A DNA stretch of 64,000 nucleotides from Opisthocomus hoazin (taxonomy: Eukaryota; Chordata; Aves; Opisthocomiformes; Opisthocomidae), in the NCBI RefSeq assembly GCF_030867145.1, contig NC_134416.1, positions 94,527,183 to 94,591,182 of the forward strand, read 5' to 3'. Positions 39,779-51,184 of the stretch are shown here, one piece after another. Position 1 is the first letter of the stretch; every line of letters starts with the position of its first letter. The notes under the pieces are model-generated. The model worked only from the letters and a program-made list of their open reading frames with translations. It was not told the origin of the DNA and searched no databases. Position numbers and translations under genes: made by a program.

Positions 39779-40060
39779 GGGAAGGGAAGGGAAGGGAAGG
39801 GAAGGGAAGGGAAGGGAAGGGAAGGGAAGGGAAGGGAAGGGAAGGGAAGGGAAGGGAAGGGAAGGGAAGGGAAGGGAAGGGAAGGGAAGGGAAGGGAAGG
39901 GAAGGGAAGGGAAGGGAAGGGAAGGGAAGGGAAGGGAAGGGAAGGGAAGGGAAGGGAAGGGAAGGGAAGGGAAGGGAAGGGAAGGGAAGGGAAGGGAAGG
40001 GAAGGGAAGGGAAGGGAAGGGAAGGGAAGGGAAGGGAAGGGAAGGGAAGGGAAGGGAAGG
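39779..40060. repeat. uninterrupted (GGGAA)n microsatellite, about 56 units
   Basis: Pure pentanucleotide GGGAA from 39779 to 40060 without a single interruption, in intron 3 of copy B. It starts next to the 3' end of a CR1 fragment. Open frames of over 100 codons on both strands (GREGK and PSLPF repeats) are artefacts of a 15-nt codon period. The plus strand has regularly spaced GGG runs, a G-quadruplex pattern. Confidence 0.98.
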
Positions 40061-40061
40061 A

Positions 40062-40345
40062 GGGAAGAGACCTCCAGCAATCATCCAGTTCGACTGCCTG
40101 ACCAATGCAGCGCTGACCAAAAGTTAAAGCCTGTTGTTAAGGGCATTATGCAGATGCGTCTCAAACACTGACAGGCTTGGGGCATTGATCGCCTCTCTAG
40201 GAAGCCTGTTCCTAGGTTTGACCACCCTCTTGGTAAAGAAATACTTCCTAATGTCCAGCCTAAACCACCCTTGATGCAGCTTTGAACCATTCCCATGCAA
40301 AATATCTCTCTTCACCAGCTGGCAGCCTGATTTGAAGAAATAATG
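40062..40345 (-). mobile_element. CR1 LINE 3' fragment abutting the GGGAA array
   Basis: Minus-strand translation over 40354-40124 gives KLHQGWFRLDIRKYFF and KPRNRLPREAINAPSL, CR1 C-terminal phrases. The 3' end, reading GGATGATTGCTGGAGGTCTC on the minus strand, runs directly into the pentanucleotide repeat. It sits in intron 3 of copy B, about 80 bp from the exon 3 donor. Confidence 0.82.
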
Positions 40346-40421
40346 CCAAATCAAGTACTTAAGCTACACAATATACATATGCATGTGTACTTGCTTGTAT
40401 TACATCCTTGTATTTACCTAC

Positions 40422-40563
40422 CATAGAGAGATACACCAGCCTTCAGCTCTGGATATGCATCATCAGGTGACGTACAGCAATACCACCCCAGCAAAAACCA
40501 ATAACCCCTAATTTCTTTGCACCACACTGTTGCTTTAGATATTTCAAGACAGCATCAGCTTCT
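40422..40563 (-). pseudogene. CMBL: CMBL copy B, exon 3 (one-base deletion)
   Basis: 142 nt, one fewer than the 143 in copies A and C. Acceptor TTCCAG, donor ATG|GTAGGT. GFCWGG is intact. Beyond HLMM the frame is lost, giving a TGA at 40445-40443. Confidence 0.9.
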
Positions 40564-42885
40564 CTGGAACATATAAGCAAATGCAAATTAAGCACCCACA
40601 GTAAAACCAGTATTTGAAGATATTGAAAGAAAACGTAGAGATGCATATAAGTGTCCCCATATTATGCTGCTATTATATTTTCTTTCACGTACTTAGGAAA
40701 CCTAAAGGGGTGGAAAGTAGGTGAGTGATTAAACACCTACCTAAGAGTTTAAAAAGCTTAAAATTCTCTGAGAAGCTGGAAGAATTTTTGCTTTGCAAAT
40801 ATAGATGGAGAAAGTAATAAAAACCTCTCTAGAGAATACTATTCATTAGACGGTCAAAATGATGACAGTAATTGTAAGTTAGCGTCTGAGATATACGCTG
40901 CAGGAAAGTCAAGGTAACAAACATGGTAGATGTTTTCAGAATTTACAGTATAGCTTGAAATACACCTTGTCCAGATGCTGTATTCTGAAAACACCCATTT
41001 ACCTTGCAGCAGGTGTCACCATGCAGAGGCAGTAAATAGAAAGTATTGCTGGGAAACAAGTAGCAGTTAAGTCTTTTATATCACCTCAAGACTGTATTTT
41101 CAGCCCCAGTTCTTTTTCCTGGGCACACAAGCTATATATGCCGTTGATACATCAGCCTCACAAATACCACATGATTTGCCAACACACAAACACACACGGA
41201 AGCAAATTAAGTGCCAGAAAATTCTTTCTTATTGGAGCTGACACTTGAAACGTAGATTGCCTGTAAGAAATGCCAGGCAGAGCCCAACCCTTCCTTCCCA
41301 TTGCAGCAGAGAGGAGACAGATTCCAAACTACAAAGTTTCCAGGACAACTGACCCCTCTGAGACAGGAGCTCTCTGGAAATGGTTCAGGTATGTCTCCCA
41401 CAACCTTCTCACCAAATACCTAAGCCTGGCTACCTTCAACATAGCTACTGCCAACAGTCCAAGAAAGATATCTGCTCTCCCAGGAAGTTAATTAGTTTGG
41501 TCTCTAATTAGTCTGACACCTTCTCAGTATTGTCTTGCCAACAGCTTACTTCTGTGTTATTAAGGCAGCAGAGCACCTCTGCCAGTGACATGTCTTTGCT
41601 GATAAGTGCTTGGGCAGTGTTGCACAGGGGAGGGGAAGATATGAACCCATCAGGGGCAGGACTAAAACAACAGAAGACTTGACTTGCTAACATTAGCATG
41701 CTAAAATTAACCAACAGCTTCAATTCAATGCTAACTCGAAGCCACAACAGGCCACAGGTCACTGCCTGAGCTGTGTTCCTAAAGGGCTGCTTCACATGTG
41801 GAGCATTGGCTTCTGTTTCTCAATGGTCCCTATGCACGCTTCTTCACTGAGAACATGAGGGTCATTTATCACACAAACAGCCAAATGGCTGCAGGGCACT
41901 ACCCCTACACCAGGATTTAGAAGCCAGAAGATTCTACTCCAAGTTACAGAGAAGAAAACACCGTTGCTTGGCAAAGGACCTTGGCATCCTGTAGCAGCCT
42001 GAGTGGAAAAGCCCAAGAACACACCTGGTCTACAAATAGTAGTAAAACCTTTTCAATGAAGAGCAGCAGTTGATACTTGCCTATTTATTAGCTGTTCCAG
42101 CTGTCATTGTTCCTCCTCCCTTCAAACAGTTCGTCGTTTTGTTTTGAGTCAAATTTGGGAAACTGTCTATCAGTGTCCCTCCTAGTCACAGAGTTTTCTA
42201 TCAGTCTGCCTAGAACACATGCAATAACCAAAGACTCCCAAGGTGTTATCAGTGTGTTGAAGAAATCAGTCCAATTTCTCTCCAGAGGTGGTGTGTTGCT
42301 GCTGCGAGAGGACAGGATAATTTGGACCACATGGTCTGCCTTTGAGGCAGAGGAAAAAGCCCTTAAGCTACCTGTTAGATTCTCTCAGGAAAGAGCAAAA
42401 CAAGTGGAGCTGGCAAACACTGCTACAGTTCAGAAAGACACCAGTAAAGTCCATTTCAAAATCTGTAAGAGAAATCTAAAATAGGTATTACAGACTACGT
42501 TATTAGAAGGAAATTGAGTTAAAGAAATGAAAGGACATTCTAATGTAACTGGACTGATGTGCATCCAGAAAATCTGAGCGATCAAGAAAACGTCAATGCT
42601 GCTGAATACAATTCAGCTGTCAGTCAGTTGTCCTAAAATGCAGGAAAAGGGGTGCAGTTACACCTGGACAGAACTGGAACCAACAGAGTTTCTTCAGCAG
42701 TGGTGCCAGGAGAACATTTTTAGGAGCTAATAAAGATGCCTTTGATCCAACTAATTACGGGAGCATATAGTCTGCATGTAAGCACAGGCATCTACCTTTC
42801 CCTTGGCCTTTGCTAAGCCAATAGCTTAATTCTAAGGTTGTAGCAACGAACAGCCTTACTCTCCCACTGCTACGTAGCTGTGCAG

Positions 42886-43240
42886 TCACAGAATCACAGA
42901 ATGGTAGGGGCTGGAATGGACCTCTGTGGATCATCTAGTCCAACCCTCCTGCCGAAGCAGGGTCACCTACAGCAGGCTGCACAGGACCTTGTCCAGGCGG
43001 GTCTTGAATATCTCCAGAGAAGGAGACTCCACAACCTCCCCGGGCAGCCTGTTCCAGTGCTCCATCACCCTCAGAGGGACGAAGTTCTTCCTCATGTTCA
43101 GACGGAACTTCCTGTGCTTCAGTTTGTGCCCATTGCCCCTTGTCCTGTCGCCGGGCACCACTGAAAAGAGCTTGGCCCCATCCTCCTGACACCCACCCTT
43201 CAGATATTTGTAAGCATATATTAGGTCTCCTAATATAACT
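42886..43240 (-). mobile_element. CR1 LINE 3' end fragment
   Basis: It starts at the octamer-like CAGAATCACAGAATGG (plus strand) and closely resembles the 20.15 kb copy over its 3' part. Minus-strand coding remnants read [13 protein letters not shown] and [16 protein letters not shown]. It lies in intron 2 of copy B. Confidence 0.9.
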
Positions 43241-43419
43241 AATGTGCTCACAGGGGACTCTTACCTCATGTTGTCCAAAGCTAGCGGATTTTTTTCAAGG
43301 CAGCCAACACACCATGAGTTCAATTCACAACAAACTTTACCCAGGGTCACCTGAGACACAGCACAGGTGAGGGCTGCTCCATTCCCTCTAGTGACCACGA
43401 GGAGAGGCTCCCAGACCAC

Positions 43420-43920
43420 GCTGTGGGGCAGCCTCAGCAGGGGCTGACAACTCCTGTCTCCACGGGAGCTGCTTTTAAGACAAGGCTCTGCCACTCGGCC
43501 TTGCTTGAGCTACAGCTCCCGTGCTGTCGAAGCCATGCCTGCACCTGGCCATGGGCCCTGCTGATCCAGACCGCTGTCCAGATCACGGACCCACAGACTG
43601 ACTTCCCGGCTTGGCCTCAGCCCTGCCACATCCCTGCAGACCTGCCTGGTGATCACGGGACTCCAATTGATACCAGTTAACGTCTCCAGACCTGACCCCA
43701 TCTTCCTCACTTCCAGTTTGACCTCGGACTTGCCTCAGTCGATGCTGGCTGCCCTCCTGGTGCCTGCCCTGCCCATCTTTCTGGAGTGCTGCGGGACAGG
43801 TCCCTGGCACTGCCAGCGGTGTTACCCCTCTCGGCCCCAGCACCCTGTCCCCAAGGGAGCCACCGGCCCTCACTGCGCCCTGACAGTAAACCATCCAGCC
43901 ATCGGCCACCTGGGGCCAGT
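43420..43920. repeat. GC-rich interspersed repeat of uncertain class
   Basis: It stands out from the AT-rich intron around it and begins about 180 bp from the CR1 fragment at 42886-43240. Phrases such as TTGCCTCAGTCGATGCTGGC and GACAGGTCCCTGGCACTGCC look like a dispersed avian repeat, possibly an LTR. Frames on both strands are open for 200-370 nt, but none resembles a protein I know. Confidence 0.45.
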
Positions 43921-44343
43921 TACACCATGCTGGGCAACTTCAATGGTGCAATCAAAAACTCTTCTTTCCATAGAAAACCTTAAAGTATCAGTCTGTTACA
44001 CGTGGCAGGACTCAGGATGAGAATTACGTTTTCTCACTGCCTGTGTCCCTGGTCATTTTGAAATTATGCTTTTTGAGGCAGAGGAAGAAATTAGTAGTCT
44101 ATGATATCAATATCAGATGACAAAACTCTCACCCACTACTAAGAGAGTTGTCCTTGAACTCTGTTCAAGGCAAAATACAAGGTCATTGATTCCATCTACT
44201 TCTAAGGAGTCATTAAAAAAGGCCACCTTCGCTGGCAGATTAGCTGCATGCAATCTCAAAGGAAAAAAAAAAGGGGGAGAAAAAAAGCCAAACAATCTCT
44301 GACAGCAGCAGGTAATATGATATCTAGCTCCCTGACAACTTAC

Positions 44344-44451
44344 TTGTTTATTTTCCTGGCATCTGGAGTTTTCAGCCAGTCATTGAACTTTGACCAGTCA
44401 TCAGAAGGCTTCCAAGCTCCTCTTCCTGCAAAAAAGTATGGGCAGATGGCT
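44344..44451 (-). pseudogene. CMBL: CMBL copy B, exon 2 (open)
   Basis: 108 nt between GTGCAG and CAA|GTAAGT, frame open. It encodes AICPYFF, a Tyr for the Asp of the usual PDFF. Confidence 0.87.
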
Positions 44452-47153
44452 CTGCACACACAGACAAACACACACCAAAAAAACAAATTTGAATGAATTA
44501 ATCAAATGCTCAGAGTTTTTTGGCCCTTCATAGCAAAGGAAAGTTTATATCCAGGCATAATCTTGTTTTGATTTCTTTTTTCCTGAGAAAGTATTGTTTT
44601 TAAATATCATTGTTAACTATTCCACAGAAATGCCTACAAGCCTTAGAAAACATTTTTAGGTATCTACACAGGCCTTTTTCAATGAGTAAACCACATAATA
44701 TAATTTGTGACACAAATCTGGAAAATATTAATATTTTTATCCCTATTATTTTGCATGTTTTAGGTACATAATTTGAACTGTACACAGTAAAACAAAATAT
44801 TATCTGGTAAAAGATGGTCATACTAGGTCCTGATTATAACAGGAAGATTTTGCATACAACATAATACCATTTAGCATATATCCATCATTAATGGGTTCCA
44901 TTTAAACAAAGACAATAATACAAAATAGTTATTTACTACAGAGCACATCATGAGGCTTGCTTGTGAGCTAGCAATAAAAACAAAACTGATGGACTGAGGT
45001 CAGCAAAGAACAAGTGAAGGGAAAACGTGTGGGAAGAAAGGGAGGAGTGTTTTACTGCTGACATCTTTTGGTCACTAGAAAGAGGGAAGTACAGTAAGAG
45101 TCCACTCAGCACTACAGAGTTCTTGCATCACAGGGGTGCCCAAACCCCGGCTCGGGATGACCCTGGCTGCAATGTGTTGCGTGACCAGCAGCAGAGTTGT
45201 GATGCTGCAGTCACTAGTGGATAATTCAGCCTCCTCATGCAGCAGGGAACAAGCAACTACTCTGGAGGCTGCCATCACTCGATCACCCCCAGATGCTGCT
45301 TCTCCCAAGCCCAGCCCACACGGAAGCAATGGGATCCCTGGGAAACCGCTATCATCTGTCACTTACTAAATGCTTTTGGGTCTCTGTCTCCTCAGACACG
45401 CAGTACATGTCTCTACAATCATGGTGAAATGACTGGATCAGTTTGGCCTAAAGCAGGCCAAAGTATGCTGCAAGAATTTTTTTTTTTCAACTGTGTTTGA
45501 TGATTTCTGAGAAAAAAACAGTGACAGTCACAGCATACTTGTGTTTGGGTAAGTATGGACAAAATTGCACAGCCATTGAACAAGTACCTGTCAGAAAGGC
45601 TACGTATTGCTTTGAAAGCGAACCTTCCCAAGCCCATGCAGGACAGGTTCTTCCCCACTCATACTAGCCTGATAGGACACCACAAGCCACCAGTCTTCAT
45701 GTGGTCTCTGAAGTACAGCCCTCACAGCTCCTCATCCCATACAGCACTAGGAGAAAATCCAGTGATTTCCCTCTCAATGAACATTGGTGCACCAGTTCAG
45801 CAGCATCTTGAAGTAATCAGGGAAAACAAACCGCCTCTCCATTCAGACACTGCTGCCTGGGAACTCTCAGCTCTCCTCCTGCCTAGAGCAATGGAAACAC
45901 CAGCCTTCTTCCCTTGACCACTACAGTATCAGCGGTAGAGGTGGAGGGAAAGAAGGTATTACAAAAAGAAGTACGACATGGTGTGAATCATGGGGGAAAA
46001 TTACAGGAAGCAAGGTAGTGTGGAGAAATACCAATTCATCAGACACTGAGTACTTCTGACTGAGGGGACTCGTACCGTAATAAGGAAGCATGCTGTCATA
46101 TTACTGATCTGCAAGTATCCTACCCAGCGTGAAAGGTGTACATCCAATCTCAAGTTGAAAATGATTGCATTTGGTCACAAGGCAAACATATTTCCAATCA
46201 TGGAGCAGAACAGGTGATGTCAAGTCCTCAGGAAAGACAGTAGCAAGCAGCAGATCTAGACCAGTTCTTTGTTCCGGTGTATTGGAAAACACCGACCGTC
46301 ACAAAGGTAGTATCTTTATCTCTCAGAGACCCAGAGCTCCTTTCAGCTCCACAGACAGATCTCAGCCACATGGCAACTGTCTGCTGACATCTGACTTCCC
46401 TCTTGCTCCACAGGCTGAGAGCATTAAAGGCACCATCTCTCAAAACCAGACCACTACAGAATTAGGTGGAGGTTTGCTTTTTGGGACTGCAGGCCAGACC
46501 CAACCCTGTATGAGTGTTTGCAGTGTATGCTGCAAATGGGGTACCTTCCAGCATCCCCAGTTATTGCAAGACATTGCTGCATTTTGGAACTTTACACCTG
46601 CAGGGCACTGAAAATAAGCGTGAAAGATTTGCAGGGGGGAAGGGGATTGTCTTTAATGTGCGCATATGAGTCATTCACACACACATATTCAATGCGCATA
46701 TTTCATATCATATTCAAAATATATGACATTCGGTCATATTTCTGCTGATGACTTTTTTTTTAAATCCCATCACATAATTTAGCTTCAATGACAGTTTACT
46801 TTTAAAAGACTTCTAAAAACAGAAAACACACTTCTGTTTCAGAACACACTGCTTTCTAAAGCCATCTCACATTGCTGGGAAATGTATCAGAATCAGTTTT
46901 TACCACACCGTGTTTTCAATATTCTATGCATTCTGTGTGTGCAGTGACTCCTTCTGTAAACAGCAAAGCATGAAGGAAACATGCAGTACTCTGCAACATT
47001 TCACAGCAATGTTCCCTTGTGGTTTGCCATTATGGAAATATATCACTCAAGTTGCCCTGGTAACAGTTTCCTCCCATGTATGGGAATAACAGTTCTAACA
47101 TAGGCTAGAAATCATAAAGAGTGGGATTTCTTGGAGAAGAAAAGATTTCTTAC

Positions 47154-47376
47154 ACGTATCCACTAGCCGCAAGCATATCAGCCATGTATCTGGTGTTTGG
47201 GAGCTGCCATCCAAATACACCATGACTCACAATCACAGCTCTGTCTGTGCTGGCAGGCGGTTTGCAAACGCACGCCTGGACGTGCTCAGCTTGGACTTCC
47301 TGCCCACAATCCTCATAGTCAGACCTGTCTCCAATATCACATGGACAGGGCCTCGATTCATTAGCCATCTAGGAAC
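47154..47376 (-). pseudogene. CMBL: CMBL copy B, exon 1 (open, Asp lost)
   Basis: ATG at 47368-47366 after acceptor CTGCAG; donor CGT|GTAAGA. The frame is open and starts like copy A ([13 protein letters not shown]). The HDIFGW motif reads HGVFGW, losing the conserved acid. Confidence 0.88.
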
Positions 47377-50300
47377 CTGCAGGAAAGCAAAAAGGACAAA
47401 CAGTAATATAATTTTTTTGCAGCAACAATTGTTATTACAGGTCATAGTCTTGATGCAGTCCCCACAGTCCCGTCCAGACACCTAGGAACACCCACTTGAT
47501 ACTGCAAGGTCAGAAGTGAAAGCTCCAGGTGTTTATTGTCAACAGGCTCTTGACACCAGCCCTCTCTGGTTGCTACAAACATTCATAAAATCCAGGTCAG
47601 TCAGCATAACCTAGGAGCACAGTAAGGCCAGCAGAAGGGCTTGTGTCAGTCCACCATTCCTAGCTTTGTGCCTGGAGCAATCCAGCATGTGGTAACTACA
47701 TTTCCATGTGATGTCCCCACACACTGTGCTTCATAACCATCCCTCTTGTGGTCTTACAGCTACTTCTCCTCACAGGCTGGCAACTGGCAACCTCTTGCTG
47801 TTACTCCTGTGAGATCCCACTTTCAGCATGCTGCTTTTCTGACTACTTTTTTCCCTGCAAGTTTTCATTGTGCATGTCCCCTTTCCCTTCCTCCATGGGG
47901 AATGCAAGGCTGCTACTGCTGCCTACATGCACTTTGCTGGTCCCTTGTATCCTCTGCTGTGTACAGCCCTTTCCCAGGGAACCCATCATGAACTGGCATC
48001 TCAGAAGGTAAATCAGCAGAGGGTTTTCTCTGAGAGTTACACACTATGTAATCTGAACTGAAAGTGCTCAGAAGAATTCCTTTAAGCAGCTCAGTATACC
48101 TCTATTTGTATATATTCACGTGAGAAAAAAGACCTTACTCATGGTGAGCAAGCGTAAACAGAATACCCTCAGGGTACAATTCAAATCATGCTTCTTCCAA
48201 CTCATTGGCTTATCAAGTTGTAATGATATCCCAAGGCAATCTGATTTTGCCATGAACAGGAGATAAACTGATAAACATTCAGTAGCGCAAAATAAAACGC
48301 AGGGTGTGACGATGTTGTATCACAGTCTGGGTTCCCTCTGAGTAATTCCAGAGTCCCACGGAGGAGGTGACATTCCACCTCACATCGTAGTCCAGCAAGC
48401 TGCAGTGGCTTGTTGCACACAGACAACATTCAGCAGCTTTGCTCGCTACAGCATCCCGCTGACGAGGAAGCCAGGTTTCCTCCGACAGCGGTGTGCCATT
48501 ACTGCAGGATTTGACAGGCACCATTCAGACCGTCAATTATCGTAATTATGACCAAGCTCCCTAAAAGCCTTCATGACAGTCAAGGAGAGGGGCCCCATCT
48601 TGTGGACATTTCCTGGAGAGAGGATGGCTTCGAAGCTGTGAACCACAGTGCTTCTAAAGCAGTGCTGAAAAGCTAGAGATGATAGCGACCTGCATCAGGT
48701 CCCGCCTAAAACAGAGCTACGTCTGAGCTGAGCAGCCAGCAACCAAGCGCAGAAAACACCTCCTTTATTTCTCCCGAGGGAAACCGTCCTCCCCTTCCCC
48801 CAGCTGTGAGGAATCCTGCCTCAAGACGGCTTTTAAAGATCTGGAAGAAAGCTAACGCACTGCCTGCACACTCCATACCTGCACACTGGGGATGGGCGAT
48901 GAGGGCAGAGAGGGATGAACAGGGATGAGATCAGGGCATCCACCGCCACCAAGGTCAACCAGCCAAGCCTGGGAACAATTTATCAGGGGCCCCAGCAGCC
49001 GTGGCCACGCGCTGTGAGCGGCAGGAGAGCCTGGACCCCCAGCATGGCTGGAGACCCCCTGCGCCAGCCCTGCATTGAGCAGTTGGAGGAGGGCACAGGC
49101 AGGCTTTCACAGCTCTGCTGCAAAAGCTGCCGACACAACCCGCAGCTGCGTCCCGCGGCTACAACGCCCGGCTCATCAGCTGCGCCTAGGGAGGCTCCTG
49201 CTGAACGCTTATTTTTAAGCCGCGATGCAGTACTGGGGAAAACAAATGGGAGAAAACATCCAATTTCTAGCCCGCTTCAAACAGGTTTTTAACCCCAGCA
49301 ATGCAACTGGTATTTTTCAGCTGGGGACAAGCTACAGCAGAGACACTGCTTTCCCAGCTCCCTCAAATCTGTATTTTCCCAATTAGCACAAGCTTCGTCA
49401 TGCTCCCCCCTCCTCTCCTACAAAACCGACGTTACGTATGGTGCCGCCTCCACAAACTCATGGTATTTGGAGGCTTTTTCTGAGGTCACGAAGGCACACA
49501 GGGACAGGAGTGGTGTCAAGGGCCTGGGGCGCTCCTTGGGGTACGCGGGGACGCTGCGGGATTGGCTACACGAGACCCAGCGAGTGACCTGGATGGCGTC
49601 TGGGGACATGGGCTGACACCAACTGGGGTGATCACGCAGAAAGCATCAGGTCGGCATGGGCATTCTGGGGGTCAGGGGAGGTTTGACTTTGAAGGTGCCT
49701 CCACAAGTCACCTCGCCCAGCGTCCCAGATGCTGACAGATGCCGACAGGCAGACCAGGGAGCTGGGCAACACACAGCAGCTTGTACCGTGCCCCTGACTT
49801 TGTGTCTTCCCTCCTCACAGCAGGATTGTTTAACATACTCGGTTGAGGTGTGCCATACCATGACCCTATGGTTACAGTGATAGGACAGCAATGTGTGAAA
49901 CTGTCAGACATTCCTGATATCAAAGGTAAAATAATATCCATGTGGATAGCTAGCCTTGGTTTATGACTACACTAACAAGGCAACAGGGTGAGAAAGTGAC
50001 AGATGTAGTAGGAAATAAAAAAGCACATGGGTCCCTTAGAGGATCTCTGAGTAAACGGAAGTTGCCAAGTCATCACTAAAGCAATGAAATAAAAAAATAC
50101 AAGAAAAAAAAAAAGAGGGTCAGCAGGTCAGCAAAACTGGAGCCAGTGCAGTAAGAGTAAACAGGGACGTGCATCGCTTGTACATTGTGTACTCGTGAGG
50201 AGATAAAGGTGATAAAGGGGAAGAACCTGAGAGAGGAACAAGGCACGTAACGTAACGCAAACAATACAAGGCGTGGGGGTACCTGTTTGTCAGCCCTGTG

Positions 50301-51004
50301 CCTGATCACCACAGTTTGGACCAGGACAATAAATCCACTGCTACCACAGTATTCATGCCTGGGTTACTTCTGCAGTCAGGAGGGACTGGCTGTGTTTTCC
50401 CTTGACGCTGATGAAGGAATACTAGCAGTGCCCTTCTTAACATTCCCCAGGGAATACCTGGAGGTTGCCAGTTAACAACGCCATCCACTCCTAACTCCTT
50501 AACATAGCCAAATAATTATTTCACTCATGGGATATTCTGCTCAGCACAGCAGTATATGAGATAAATACTTGTAGTTAACAAAAAAAAAAAAAAGTATGCA
50601 AAACCAAGGTGTTTCCCTGTTAATACCTATGACTACCAATCATCATACCAAAATAAAGCCTGAAACTACTCAGGTAAAGTCAGGATGAAGTCATGCTCGC
50701 TAGCATAGACAAATGGATAAACAGTATCATTACTATTGATGTCCTAATGCAGAATAATGAAGCAAATACAAAGCAAGATAAATGCAGTCAACTTTTAATG
50801 CCTAATCATCCTTTAGTCCAGCTTGATTTCACAATCTTGTGTAAATCTTGTAAAAAAAATAATTAAGAACTATAAATTAAAATGTTCGTACTTTTGTTTG
50901 TGACAATTTTTAAAACCAGGTAGTTTTACCTTGACTGTTTTCTTCTCTAAGATTTAATTAAATCAAATACTGATCTTGAAGCCTAATGTTACTTTATGCT
51001 TTTG
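47377..51004. other. region between copy B start and copy C end
   Basis: Holds the GC-rich stretch at 48.88-49.6 kb and the 3' flank of copy C. A 15-base A-run occurs near 50578. No further exon was seen. Confidence 0.5.
48879..49240 (-). promoter_or_regulatory. GC-rich region with a donor, candidate old promoter of copy B
   Basis: About 1.5 kb upstream of copy B exon 1 a GC-rich, CpG-containing stretch runs from about 48.88 to 49.24 kb. It ends, in transcription direction, at a donor-like GTGCAG|GTATGG (exon side ends at 48879). This fits the remains of a promoter plus leader exon, but the link to copy B is positional only. Confidence 0.22.
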
Positions 51005-51184
51005 TCAAACAAACATTTTGATCCAATCAATCATATCCTTTCTGGCTTCTTCAATGTAAGGTTTATCATCAGGTTTCATATCTTCTGGCTTCAGCTGTGC
51101 AAACCCATGAACTTGTCCAGGATAAACTTTAATTTTATATGCAACTTTGCAGTACTGTTTCAACTTCTCCTCCAGTAAGGTGAT
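51005..51184 (-). CDS. CMBL: CMBL-like copy C, last coding exon (catalytic His)
   Basis: 180 nt including the stop, acceptor TTTACAG. It encodes GQVHGF and the [17 protein letters not shown] segment, and ends KMFV rather than NKYL. Confidence 0.92.
   Translation of the reverse strand: MTLLEEKLKQYCKVAYKIKVYPGQVHGFAQLKPEDMKPDDKPYIEEARKDMIDWIKMFV

Larger units (their letters stand above)
38172..47376 (-). pseudogene. CMBL: CMBL copy B: five-exon pseudogene with frameshift and stop
   Basis: Second tandem copy. Exons in transcription order are 47368-47154 (coding part), 44451-44344, 40563-40422, 39119-39028 and 38351-38172. Lengths are 215, 108, 142, 92 and 180 nt against 215, 108, 143, 92 and 180 in copy A, and every exon keeps AG/GT sites. 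Exon 3 lacks one base near 40455-40458, after the codons for HLMM, so the frame runs to TGA at 40445-40443; shifting by one restores the family sequence GVSLYG. Exon 4 has TAG (39051-39049) exactly where the catalytic Asp179 codon should be. In exon 1 the Asp of HDIFGW is Gly. The nucleophile Cys codon and the His of GQNHGF survive. Two independent lesions in catalytic exons make it almost surely unable to give an active hydrolase. Its exon 5 matches copy A at 42 of 59 residues and its exon 1 at 55 of 71, so the duplication is not recent. Confidence 0.9.

Noticed and set aside
39722-40127. Long open frames on both strands with GREGK and PSLPF repeats
   Set aside because: They are translations of the GGGAA microsatellite; a five-base unit gives a 15-nt codon period without stops.
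45555-45917. 120-codon frame starting MDKIAQPLNKYL, considered as a transposase remnant
   Set aside because: No transposase motif could be followed, and there are no terminal repeats or target duplication nearby.
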